From the NCBI GenBank assembly GCA_963732855.1, contig CAVTBB010000006.1, forward strand, positions 1-64,000: a stretch of 64,000 bases of DNA, given 5' to 3'. A model generated the notes under the pieces. It was not told the DNA's origin. It did no database searches and saw nothing but the letters and a program-made list of their open reading frames with translations. The position numbers and the translations under genes are program-made. This DNA comes from DASXVU01 sp963732855. Its GTDB lineage: Archaea > Thermoplasmatota > Thermoplasmata > Methanomassiliicoccales > UBA472. Below, in pieces: positions 36,015-44,491 of this stretch (the stretch's first letter is position 1; each line of letters starts with the position of its first letter).

Positions 36015-36650
36015 TCACGGAGAGAATATCCAGTATTCGGTCACTTCGGGAAGCTCTTCCGGCATGAACTCGATCTCGTTGCCTACGCGGATAACCTTCT
36101 CCTCCGGCAATTCCTCAAGGAATTCGTCGACAGTGTGTATCGACATCGACAGCCCGCCAATGCGGAAATGCATGGGCACTGCGACCTTTGGATTCAGGAT
36201 ATCAATCAATTCACGCGCCTGCTTCCCGTCGATGGTGAACACGCCGCCCACCGGCAGGAACAGCACATCGATCGGCTGGAGGGCGGCGATCGTCTCCCGG
36301 TCGAGCATGTGGCCCAGGTCTCCCAGGTGACAAAATACGACGCCGTTCAGCGTGAACCGGAAGATATTGATCTTCCCTCGCTTCGCCCCACCGCTATCGT
36401 CATGGAATGCCGGGACCCCCAGGATGTCCACCCCCTTCTCGGTCCGCTGACCGGGCTCTCTGACGCATTTGAAGTCGCCCCTCACGATCCGGGCGCAATT
36501 GTGATCAAAATGTTCGTGGCTGATGAGCAAGATGTCCGCTTTCACCACCGGTGGTTTGACCCCGATCGATTTACCATCATGCGGGTCGGTGACCACCGTG
36601 ACCCGGTCCTTCACCTCAAAACAGGAATGGCCGTGCCAGGTGATCCTCAT
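36015..36650 (-). CDS. metallo-beta-lactamase-fold hydrolase (UPF0173-like)
   Basis: The 211-residue protein starts MRITWHGHSCFEVKDRVTVV, with the HEHFDHN metal motif (LLISHEHFDHN, about residues 44-54). Further ligand positions are FHDD, HLGDLGHML and the terminal MHFRIGG. This compact layout (G-H-S-C-F start) is the UPF0173 branch of the MBL fold, of unknown substrate. Start 36650 gives the family's N-terminus; it lies 7 bases after the stop of the upstream zinc-ribbon gene, so they are an operon. Confidence 0.87.
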   Translation of the reverse strand: MRITWHGHSCFEVKDRVTVVTDPHDGKSIGVKPPVVKADILLISHEHFDHNCARIVRGDFKCVREPGQRTEKGVDILGVPAFHDDSGGAKRGKINIFRFTLNGVVFCHLGDLGHMLDRETIAALQPIDVLFLPVGGVFTIDGKQARELIDILNPKVAVPMHFRIGGLSMSIHTVDEFLEELPEEKVIRVGNEIEFMPEELPEVTEYWIFSP

Positions 36651-36657
36651 CGACCCA

Positions 36658-37623
36658 TCACTCGCCTTGGAATTCCGCCCCGCAGTCTGGGCAAGCCCTG
36701 TCGGTCGCTTTGACCAGTTCATGACATTTCGGGCAGATCAAGACCTCCTTATGGATCTTCTCTTCGGAGGTTGGGTCCTCAGGAAATGCCGCCTTAGCCT
36801 CAAACTTTGGTAAGAAGAACTCTCCCGCCGCAGCCACCACCATCAATGTCGATGCAGTGACCATGATCCAACCACCCATCCTACCTATGGTTCCTTGACC
36901 GAATACGATTGCCACCAGATAAGAGACCAGGCCGAGCACCAGTACAGCGGTGAAAACGGTCCTGCGCATTGACCGGTTCTTGGCTGGTGCGAACGCCTTC
37001 GTTGGCCTTATCCTGTGCCTGACGACGTTGTTTCCTACGACCTGTTCCGGTATCGCCTCTGCCAGGGGGCGTTCCGGTATCAAGATCTTTTCCGGCACCA
37101 CCTCTACCAGGGCAGGCTCAGGCGCGGCGATTATTTCGGGTTGCGCCTCTGCCGGAGGTTGTCTAGATATAACGATCCTTTCTGGTTCTGGCGGGGCTTG
37201 GACCGGTTCAACGGCGATCACTGGTGTATGTGTTTCCGGCACCGGTTCGATGACCTTTACCTTCTCCGCCACGTTCGTTTCTTTGGGGGCCGCCACGAAT
37301 GGCACGGCGACCGGTACCGGTATGGCCCTGACCGGTTCAACTGGCTTCCCGAAATAATCGAAATCATCTTTAACCGGTTCTTTGAGCCTGACCGAGATAT
37401 TGATCTTTTCACGCTTGACGATGGTGGCCTCGATGCGCTTGGAGACATCCTCGTCGACCAGGACCTTCTCCTCGTTTCCCCCCATCTTCTCTAAGGCTTG
37501 GATATCGTCATCCCAGTCCTCTCCTGCGACGAACCTGAGTCCGCAGAAATCGCATTGGAGCGCAGACGGCTTGTTGCGTAGACCGCAGCGTGGGCATTCT
37601 TTATATCCGGCCTTCCTATCCAT
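36658..37623 (-). CDS. membrane protein with N- and C-terminal zinc ribbons
   Basis: The 321-residue product has a zinc ribbon at the start (C10-P-R-C13 ... C24-D-F-C27) and another in the last 30 residues (CPKC ... CPDC). Between them is a long Pro/Glu/Val-rich linker (about residues 95-205, PVPVAVPFVAAPKETNVAEK and repeats of PEPALVE/PERP type). Two transmembrane helices follow (about residues 225-245 and 250-270). Both ribbons would face the cytoplasm if the two helices form a hairpin. Function unknown; perhaps a membrane-tethered scaffold. It is first in a two-gene operon with the MBL hydrolase. Confidence 0.75.
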   Translation of the reverse strand: MDRKAGYKECPRCGLRNKPSALQCDFCGLRFVAGEDWDDDIQALEKMGGNEEKVLVDEDVSKRIEATIVKREKINISVRLKEPVKDDFDYFGKPVEPVRAIPVPVAVPFVAAPKETNVAEKVKVIEPVPETHTPVIAVEPVQAPPEPERIVISRQPPAEAQPEIIAAPEPALVEVVPEKILIPERPLAEAIPEQVVGNNVVRHRIRPTKAFAPAKNRSMRRTVFTAVLVLGLVSYLVAIVFGQGTIGRMGGWIMVTASTLMVVAAAGEFFLPKFEAKAAFPEDPTSEEKIHKEVLICPKCHELVKATDRACPDCGAEFQGE

Positions 37624-37796
37624 TTGTTCATAACATTCATTTCCCGGTTATATTTGTTTTGGATTGCTTACCCATCCTGATAATCCAGTTGTTGTGGCGT
37701 GTTCTTGGTGGAAACGAGCCAGTACCGTTCAGTCGTTTATGGGGGAATGGAATTAGCAAAACCTTCATATAGCGAAGACCTGGATGGAGCGGTCGA

Positions 37797-38951
37797 ATGA
37801 AGATACTGGTCCTCAGTGTGGACAGGGACGACGATTTCGGGGTCAAGGCGGGCATGAACAGCCCGTTCATCGGAAGAGAGGAAAATTTGGAGGCAGCCAT
37901 TGCGCTGGGTCTTAAGGACCCCGAGGACTGCGATGTCAACACCGTGCTTTCCGCGCTCAGTATCTATGACGATATGGCCAAGAAGGGCATGGACGTGGAA
38001 GTGGCGACCATATGCGGCGACCCGAAGGTAGGGTTCGAGTCCGACCTGGCACTGGCCACTCAGCTGGAGAACGTCCTGGAGATGATAAAGCCGGAAAGGG
38101 TCATCCTGGTGAGCGACGGGGCAGAAGATGAGTTCATCTATCCTATGATATTCTCCCGGGTTAAGGTCGATTCCGTCCGCCGGGTCTTCGTGAAACAGGC
38201 CCCCACGGTGGAGGGTACGTACTACGTACTGCTCAAGATGATGCAGGACGACAAGGTCCGTAAACGCGTGCTTACCCCGATCGGTCTGGTCCTTGTGGTT
38301 CTTGGGATCTTCGCACTTATTCCGAAATTGGTCGAACTATACATGGACTCGACCATGATCAGCCTGATCTCGGACATGGCCTTCGGTTCCATCGCGCTTG
38401 TTCTGGGGGTATATATGCTGGTCTATGCCTACAAAGTGGCGGACCGGGTGGTGTCGTGGTACAGCAGTACTGGCCGCGCCATCCGCTCCGGGAGCCTGAT
38501 GATCCCGTTTGCCATCCTGACGGTGGCCTGCGTATTCATCGGATTGTTCTTGGGGGTCGAGGCGGCCAACGCGAACCCTGATGGGGATATCGTACAGAAG
38601 ATCCTGCTGTTCGCTAATGCCACGCTGTGGATGTGGGCATTCGCGATCTTCTCTTTCGAGACCGGGCGTTTCGTCAACTACTACTTGTCCACAGGCAAGG
38701 TCTACTGGGCCTACCTGGTCATCTCGGTGACGGTGTTCTCCATAAGTTTCATCGTTCAGGGATCATTGGATGCGGCCTTGTTCTTCCTTGGCTATTCCAG
38801 TCTCAACCAGAACGTGATCTTCCTTGAGATATTGTCTGGGTTCCTTCTCATGGGTTTCAGCGGGCTGATCAACACCAACCTGAAATCGACCCTGAACCAG
38901 TCCATCAACAAACAGGAAGAGACCGATCAGCTGAAGTCTCCGGAAGCATGA
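37797..38951 (+). CDS. DUF373 family membrane protein
   Basis: The 384-residue protein has a soluble N-terminal domain beginning MKILVLSVDRDDDFGVKAGM, with NSPFIGREENLEAAIALGLK and VILVSDGAEDEFIYPMIFSR, typical of archaeal DUF373 (COG2237). About six or seven transmembrane helices follow from residue 160 on (LTPIGLVLVVLGIFALIPKL and others). The family is widespread in archaea and of unknown function; the Rossmann-like N-domain suggests nucleotide or ligand binding. mptE follows after 9 bases. Confidence 0.88.
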   Translation: MKILVLSVDRDDDFGVKAGMNSPFIGREENLEAAIALGLKDPEDCDVNTVLSALSIYDDMAKKGMDVEVATICGDPKVGFESDLALATQLENVLEMIKPERVILVSDGAEDEFIYPMIFSRVKVDSVRRVFVKQAPTVEGTYYVLLKMMQDDKVRKRVLTPIGLVLVVLGIFALIPKLVELYMDSTMISLISDMAFGSIALVLGVYMLVYAYKVADRVVSWYSSTGRAIRSGSLMIPFAILTVACVFIGLFLGVEAANANPDGDIVQKILLFANATLWMWAFAIFSFETGRFVNYYLSTGKVYWAYLVISVTVFSISFIVQGSLDAALFFLGYSSLNQNVIFLEILSGFLLMGFSGLINTNLKSTLNQSINKQEETDQLKSPEA

Positions 38952-38960
38952 GGCGGGAAG

Positions 38961-39626
38961 ATGCAGTTCCGGGACTGGGAACCGGTCTATGAGCAGATCT
39001 TGCAGGACTTCGGTTATTCCAGGGAGAAGGATGAGGAAGCGGCCCGGGAACTGGCGGTTCTTGCTTCCGATAAGTCCCAGTGCGACGATGTTTGCTTGAC
39101 CGGGCTGTTTGGAAAATGCGCCACGATCATAGCCGGACCATCATCGTCCGGGAAACGGCTGTCTGAACTGACCAAAGGAACGACATTGTCGGTCGGGATT
39201 GGCACCGCCATTTTGTTGGGAGAAGGCATTGTCCCGGACCTGGTGGTAACGGACCTCGACGGGGATGTGGCGACCGATCTAAGGGCTAACGAGATGGGCG
39301 CCGTTCTGGTGGTGCACGCACATGGCGACAACATCCCTACGTTGCGCAAATACGTCAAATCAATAATCGGCCGGACAGTCCTCACCACGCAGTCGACCCC
39401 GTTCGATCGGATTCGTGACTTCGGGGGTTTCACCGATGGGGATCGGGCTATCGCGATCGCTGTCCATTTTGGTGCCCGCAATCTGAAACTGATCGGTTTC
39501 GACCTGCACCATCCGAGACCGAAGGATGGTTCTTCGCTTAGGACCAAGGCAAGAAAGCTACGGTGGGCCGAATTGATAATCGGCAAGCTCGTCGAGGAGA
39601 ACGATCTAGTCATAGAATACCTCTGA
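38961..39626 (+). CDS. mptE: 6-hydroxymethylpterin diphosphokinase MptE-like (DUF115)
   Basis: The 221-residue protein has the DUF115 core: ATIIAGPSSSGKRL, GIGTAILLGEGIVPDLVVTD followed by LDGD, VLVVHAHGDNIPTLRKYV, and FGGFTDGDRAIAIAVHFGAR. MptE makes 6-hydroxymethyl-7,8-dihydropterin diphosphate, the pterin precursor of tetrahydromethanopterin or folate cofactors in archaea. It is co-transcribed with DUF373 upstream. Length is normal for the archaeal enzyme. Confidence 0.88.
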   Translation: MQFRDWEPVYEQILQDFGYSREKDEEAARELAVLASDKSQCDDVCLTGLFGKCATIIAGPSSSGKRLSELTKGTTLSVGIGTAILLGEGIVPDLVVTDLDGDVATDLRANEMGAVLVVHAHGDNIPTLRKYVKSIIGRTVLTTQSTPFDRIRDFGGFTDGDRAIAIAVHFGARNLKLIGFDLHHPRPKDGSSLRTKARKLRWAELIIGKLVEENDLVIEYL

Positions 39627-39827
39627 TTTCGAGGCAAACCCGGACAACAAAAAAAATATTGATGTACTAAAATCAGACATAAAGTTCATATTACTGAACT
39701 AATAGGTGCAAATAGTCAATTCATCAAATGATAATGAGAACATTGTATGTTAAATATGCCGTTAAAACCGACTTTTAATGATTTGAGGTACTGGCAAGGA
39801 AAAAAATCGACCCCCGAAACCAATAAG

Positions 39828-39837
39828 CTATTTATAG
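39828..39837 (+). promoter_or_regulatory. TATA box of the peptide-transporter binding-protein gene
   Basis: CTATTTATAG lies about 70 bases before the ATG at 39903 in a 270-base AT-rich intergenic stretch. The start codon has a strong AAAGGAGG site, so translation is leadered. Confidence 0.5.
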
Positions 39838-39902
39838 CATCAAACTCTTATCAAAAGGCAATCTCCCAATCGTTTTGCTAGAGGGAGAAAGGAGGAAAGC
39901 AT

Positions 39903-42275
39903 ATGGAAGGTTCAGGAGGCAAGCCCCTTCCAGAGGAGAAAGCCGCGAAGGGTGGCAATAATAAGAAGATAGCGGTAGTTGCCGTTGTCGTTATTCTTAT
40001 CATCGCCGCCATCGCAGCTGCTCTCGTCTTGACCGGGGAAAATTACGTTGAGCCGACAGCCAAGTTCACTGTCGCATCAGAAGTGAACCAGGGCGATGTC
40101 GTCACGTTCAACGCTACAACAAGTGCTGGAAAGATAACTAACTATACATGGACTTTGGGAGATGGCAAAGTCGGCTATGGTGGGCCTTTATTCAACTACA
40201 CCTATGCCGCGGCCGGGACCATGCTTGTGACCTTGAAGGTCTTCGACGCGAAGAAGAATGTCACGAGCGACCCTGCGAGGATCCTGGTCATCGTACAAGA
40301 TGTTACTCCGTCCAACACGTCAGCCCCAGTACCAGTGATCGTATCATCTGCTGAAGTGACGCAAAACGTCGTCGCTAACGGCACCGCGGTCACTCTGAAT
40401 GGAGCTGCATCATACACCTACACCTGGAACGGAACAGCCTTCGTCATCAACCCAGAAGCGATCAATAGTTTCACCTGGAGACTCGATGGCGCAACCGTTG
40501 CCACCACCAAGAACTATACCACCCCGGCGTTGGCTGTCGGTACCCACTACGCATCCCTAACTGTCACTGACACCAAGGGCGGAAGCGGTCTGTACATCCT
40601 GTCCATCGTCGTTCAGGCTGAGGCTCCAGGCCCGGTCTCCGGTAAGACCTTTGTGATGGTCACCATCGGTGAACCCGACACACTGGACCCCGCTGTCGAT
40701 TATGAGACCGCCGGTGGAGAAATCCTCCAGAACGTGTATGAGACGCTCGTCTGGTACAACGAATCGAGCGCATCCGAACTGATCCCTCTGCTCGCCACTG
40801 AGGTTCCGACCGTTGCGAACGGTGGAATAAGCGCGGATGGATTGAACTACACCTTCCACCTCAAGCAGAACGTCAAGTTCCACGACGGGAACACCATGAC
40901 CTCCGAGGATGTGAAGTACTCCATCCAGAGACTGCTGATGATGAACGACCCAGATGGTCCGGCTTGGATCCTGGGACAGGTACTGGTACCGGGTTACGCA
41001 TCACTGAGCTCAGTGAACGCAACTGGCGCCCAGTCGGTCGACAATGCAATCAGCACTCCGGACGCGAACACGGTCGTGTTCCACCTGACCACCCCGTACC
41101 CGGCATTCCTGTACTGCATGGCATTCACCGAAGCCTCGGTCGTCTCGAAGGCATACGTTGAAGCGCATGGCGGTATCGTGAAGGAGACCAGGAACGAGTG
41201 GATGGCAAGGCACACTTGCGGAACCGGACCATACGAGCTAGTCGAGTGGGCATCCAACCAGTACGTCCTCATGAAGAGGAACGACAACTACCACCGCGCA
41301 CCCGCAGCGATCCAATATGTGATCATCAAGAAGGTCCAAGATGTCGGTACCCGAGAGATGCTGCTGTTCAACGGCGATGCCGATTCAGCATACATCCCGA
41401 GGAACCATGCGTCCGATGTTGTCGGAAAGGATTTCCTGGATATCACTCAGGGACTGCCGACCTTCAACCTCGACTTCCTTGGATTGAACCAGAAGATCAA
41501 CACCAGCGGATCGCTGAATCCGGGCGTCCCGTCGACGTTCTTCGCCGACAAGAACATGAGGCTGGCTTTTGCGTCGGTGTTCAACTACACCAGCTACCTG
41601 GAGAACACTCTGGGCGGGTCTGCAGTTCAGCCGAACGGAGTCATACCCGCAGGAATGTTCGGATACAACGCTTCGATCCCGAAGTACGCCTTCAATCTGA
41701 GCAAGGCAGCGGATTACCTGAATTTGGTCCAGAACCCGAACGGTCAGGGCAGTTACGCAACCACCGGCTTCACGATCAAACTGTTCTACAACGCTGGCAA
41801 TGCTCCGAGAGAGGATGCATGCTTCCTGCTGAAGAACGGTCTTGAGGCTCTGAAGGCAAAGGGCCTGATAGCGGGCAACATCATTGTTACCGTGCAGGCT
41901 CTAGACTGGCCGACCTATCTGGATGCGGTGCGCACCTATCAGATGCCGGCGTTCTTCCTGGGCTGGGCCCCTGACTACGCCGATCCAGACGACTACGTGA
42001 ACCCGTTCATCGACAACGCTGGTACCTATGCCAAGCGGTGCGGCATCGTTAACAACGAGCTGACCAACTTGTCCAGGGCTGCCGCGTCGGAGCTGAACGA
42101 GACGTTGAGAGCTGAGATGTACACGCAAATATCGCAGCAGGTGTACGACAACGCCTACTATGTGTGGACAGACCAGCCGACCAACTTCCACGTGGAGAGG
42201 ACCTGGGTAACGGGTTACTATTTCAACCCGATGTACTCTGGATACTACTATTACGCGTTCGACAAGACCGCATAA
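39903..42275 (+). CDS. peptide ABC transporter substrate-binding protein with PKD domains
   Basis: The 790-residue protein has a short Gly/Lys-rich cytoplasmic start and a membrane anchor (about residues 23-44, IAVVAVVVILIIAAIAAALV), then two PKD/Ig-like domains (about 50-130 and 140-235; FNATTSAGKITNYTWTLGDG and FTWRLDGATVATTKNYTTPA). A family-5 solute-binding domain fills 245-790 (GEPDTLDPAVDYETAGGEIL, TFHLKQNVKFHDGNTMTSED, GWAPDYADPDDYVNPFIDNA). It would be held on the outer face of the membrane and hand peptides to the permeases encoded downstream. The usual lipobox is absent. The PKD modules are unusual between anchor and binding domain. Confidence 0.9.
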   Translation: MEGSGGKPLPEEKAAKGGNNKKIAVVAVVVILIIAAIAAALVLTGENYVEPTAKFTVASEVNQGDVVTFNATTSAGKITNYTWTLGDGKVGYGGPLFNYTYAAAGTMLVTLKVFDAKKNVTSDPARILVIVQDVTPSNTSAPVPVIVSSAEVTQNVVANGTAVTLNGAASYTYTWNGTAFVINPEAINSFTWRLDGATVATTKNYTTPALAVGTHYASLTVTDTKGGSGLYILSIVVQAEAPGPVSGKTFVMVTIGEPDTLDPAVDYETAGGEILQNVYETLVWYNESSASELIPLLATEVPTVANGGISADGLNYTFHLKQNVKFHDGNTMTSEDVKYSIQRLLMMNDPDGPAWILGQVLVPGYASLSSVNATGAQSVDNAISTPDANTVVFHLTTPYPAFLYCMAFTEASVVSKAYVEAHGGIVKETRNEWMARHTCGTGPYELVEWASNQYVLMKRNDNYHRAPAAIQYVIIKKVQDVGTREMLLFNGDADSAYIPRNHASDVVGKDFLDITQGLPTFNLDFLGLNQKINTSGSLNPGVPSTFFADKNMRLAFASVFNYTSYLENTLGGSAVQPNGVIPAGMFGYNASIPKYAFNLSKAADYLNLVQNPNGQGSYATTGFTIKLFYNAGNAPREDACFLLKNGLEALKAKGLIAGNIIVTVQALDWPTYLDAVRTYQMPAFFLGWAPDYADPDDYVNPFIDNAGTYAKRCGIVNNELTNLSRAAASELNETLRAEMYTQISQQVYDNAYYVWTDQPTNFHVERTWVTGYYFNPMYSGYYYYAFDKTA

Positions 42276-42307
42276 TGGTGGATAGGCCCCAAACCTTTTC
42301 CCAAACC

Positions 42308-42334
42308 CTAATTTCCTCTTTCTTTGGAAATTAG
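42308..42334 (+). terminator. hairpin after the binding-protein gene
   Basis: CTAATTTCC(9)GGAAATTAG gives a perfect 9-base stem 33 bases after the stop codon. It may terminate or protect the binding-protein transcript. The permease gene 180 bases further has its own TATA (TTTTATAAG, about 42,470) and GGTGA site. Confidence 0.5.
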
Positions 42335-42509
42335 AGTATGTCAGGTCTAGATAGACAATAGGAGCGGCCAGGTATGATTATGATATGCGAAAGGTTAGCC
42401 ATAGTGACGTCGGACCGTCAGATTCAGCAGAAGATGCCGCATAACCTGTACCATCATTCTTGACAAGGATTTTATAAGATAATTCAATTAAACAAAAGGT
42501 GAACTTGCC

Positions 42510-43526
42510 ATGCGGATGACCACTTACATTGTCAGGCGATTGCTATTACTGATTCCTGTCTTGCTTGGGGTATCGGTCTTCGTCTTTTCATTGACTCGTC
42601 TTGCCGGCAACCCGGCCGCGGCCTACATCACAGAGAGAATGACCGATGTTCAGATCCAGCAAATATTGGCAAGGTATCACTTCGATGCGCCGATCTGGGA
42701 TCAGTACTTTTACTGGCTCAGTGGCGTTCTGCAATTCGATTGGGGATACTCCAGGGTCGCCAACATGCCGGTCACCGATGCCATAATAAAATACTTCCCC
42801 GCCACCTTCGAACTCACATTCATCAGCATTTTCATCGCGGTGATCATCGGCATCTATCTAGGTACGCTCTCGGCGGTCCGGAAGGACAAACCGATCGACC
42901 ATGCCACTAGGATCGTGGCACTATCTGGAGTGTCACTTCCGATATTCTGGTTGGGCCTGTTGCTCCAACTTGTTTTCTATCGATATCTGAATCTGTTTCC
43001 CGCAACCGGGAGGATCAGCGACAAATACATCATCAGCGGTTATCCGCACGGCACCGGATTCCTGCTGTTCGATTCATTGGCGGCCGGCAATTTCGTCGTG
43101 TTTGGCGACGTTCTTTCGCACATTATCCTGCCGGCGGTAACGCTGGCCTTTGGCACTATTGCCATACTTACCAGGATCATGCGGTCCAGCATGCTCGAGG
43201 TCATGAACCAGGACTATGTCAAGACCGCACGGGCCAAGGGATTGCCCAACAAAGTCGTCATCAGAAAGCACGCGAGACGCAATGCGCTCATTCCTACCAC
43301 GACCGTTGTCGGTCTATCATTCGGAGGACTTCTGGGAGGCGCCGTGCTGACCGAGTCGATATTTGCGTGGCCAGGTCTAGGCCAATGGTCCGCACAAGCG
43401 GTCCTGAGGAATGATACCGCCTCTGTGCTAGGTTTCGTCCTTCTGATCGCGATCATCTATGTCCTGGCAAATCTGGTTGTTGACCTAATGTATGCTTATC
43501 TTGATCCCAGGGTCAGGCTGGAGTGA
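42510..43526 (+). CDS. peptide ABC transporter permease (DppB/OppB type)
   Basis: The 338-residue protein begins MTTYIVRRLLLLIPVLLGVS, the typical DppB first helix, and has six transmembrane segments. The EAA loop contacting the ATPase is MRSSMLEVMNQDYVKTARAK-G, and the end is LVVDLMYAYLDPRVRLE. It forms the channel with the next gene product and overlaps it by 4 bases. Ribosome binding site AAAGGTGA. Confidence 0.93.
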   Translation: MRMTTYIVRRLLLLIPVLLGVSVFVFSLTRLAGNPAAAYITERMTDVQIQQILARYHFDAPIWDQYFYWLSGVLQFDWGYSRVANMPVTDAIIKYFPATFELTFISIFIAVIIGIYLGTLSAVRKDKPIDHATRIVALSGVSLPIFWLGLLLQLVFYRYLNLFPATGRISDKYIISGYPHGTGFLLFDSLAAGNFVVFGDVLSHIILPAVTLAFGTIAILTRIMRSSMLEVMNQDYVKTARAKGLPNKVVIRKHARRNALIPTTTVVGLSFGGLLGGAVLTESIFAWPGLGQWSAQAVLRNDTASVLGFVLLIAIIYVLANLVVDLMYAYLDPRVRLE

Positions 43527-44488
43527 TGAAAATGGACGCTTCTGCAGAAAAGAATGAAAGCAGGATGAAGCAATTGATCAAATCCCTCCGGCCCAGGATA
43601 AGGGAGATGAGACATTCCCTGGTGCTGATAAGGCGGAGCCCGCTGGCGGTCATCGGGCTGGCAATGGTCATAGGCATAGTCATCGTAGCGCTCGCCGCGC
43701 CAATCCTGGCACCTGTCCCGGCAGGCCAATTGGACCCACTGGACATCCCGAAGAATTTCCTTCAGCCGATGCCGCCTGGTGCAGAAGGTCACCTGATGGG
43801 CACGGGAAAGTTGGGCGCCGACATCTATTACGGCGTCGTCTGGGGGGCCAGGACATCGATCCTGATCTCCTTGTTCGTTGTGCTGACCGCCTCATTCGTA
43901 GGTATCCTCCTCGGGTCTGTGTCTGGATACTATGGCGGAAAGATCGACGACCTCCTGATGAGGATAACTGACATCTTCCTTTCGGTACCTGGTCTGATAT
44001 TGGCCATGGCAGTGGCGGCGATCCTGTCCCGCAGTCTCGAGAATATCATGCTCGCCTTGATCGTGGTATGGTGGCCGCCCTACGCGCGTCTGATACGAGG
44101 CCAGGTGCTGACGGTCAGGGAAAACACATATGTTGAGGCGGCCCGCGCGCTTGGTGCGAAGAAGACGCGCATACTGTTCCGGCACATCGTTCCGAACTCA
44201 TTGGCACCTATGCTGGTCAACATCACACTGGACATTGGAGGGGTGGTGCTGGTGGCAGCAGGACTGAGCTACATCGGTTTCGGACCGCCATCCGGTACCG
44301 CGGAATGGGGCAAGATGGTCTCGGACGGACAGGAGTTCTTCCTGAGCACCGTGTTTTACCAGGGAGTCCCCTACAACCCGTACTGGATGATCGTATTCCC
44401 GGGTGCCATGATCTTCATATTCGTGATGGGGTTCAGCCTATTCGGAGACGCGCTCCGCGATATCCTCGATCCAAGGCTGAGGAGGTAG
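43523..44488 (+). CDS. peptide ABC transporter permease (DppC/OppC type)
   Basis: The 321-residue protein has an extended cytoplasmic start, then RRSPLAVIGLAMVIGIVIVA and ADIYYGVVWGARTSILISLF, the DppC helices. The EAA loop is RENTYVEAARALGAKKTRIL and the end is GFSLFGDALRDILDPRLRR, all family hallmarks. It may start at GTG 43523 or ATG 43526, overlapping the end of the dppB-like gene, which implies coupled translation. It pairs with DppB to form the membrane channel. Confidence 0.93.
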   Translation: MMKMDASAEKNESRMKQLIKSLRPRIREMRHSLVLIRRSPLAVIGLAMVIGIVIVALAAPILAPVPAGQLDPLDIPKNFLQPMPPGAEGHLMGTGKLGADIYYGVVWGARTSILISLFVVLTASFVGILLGSVSGYYGGKIDDLLMRITDIFLSVPGLILAMAVAAILSRSLENIMLALIVVWWPPYARLIRGQVLTVRENTYVEAARALGAKKTRILFRHIVPNSLAPMLVNITLDIGGVVLVAAGLSYIGFGPPSGTAEWGKMVSDGQEFFLSTVFYQGVPYNPYWMIVFPGAMIFIFVMGFSLFGDALRDILDPRLRR

Positions 44489-44491
44489 ACA

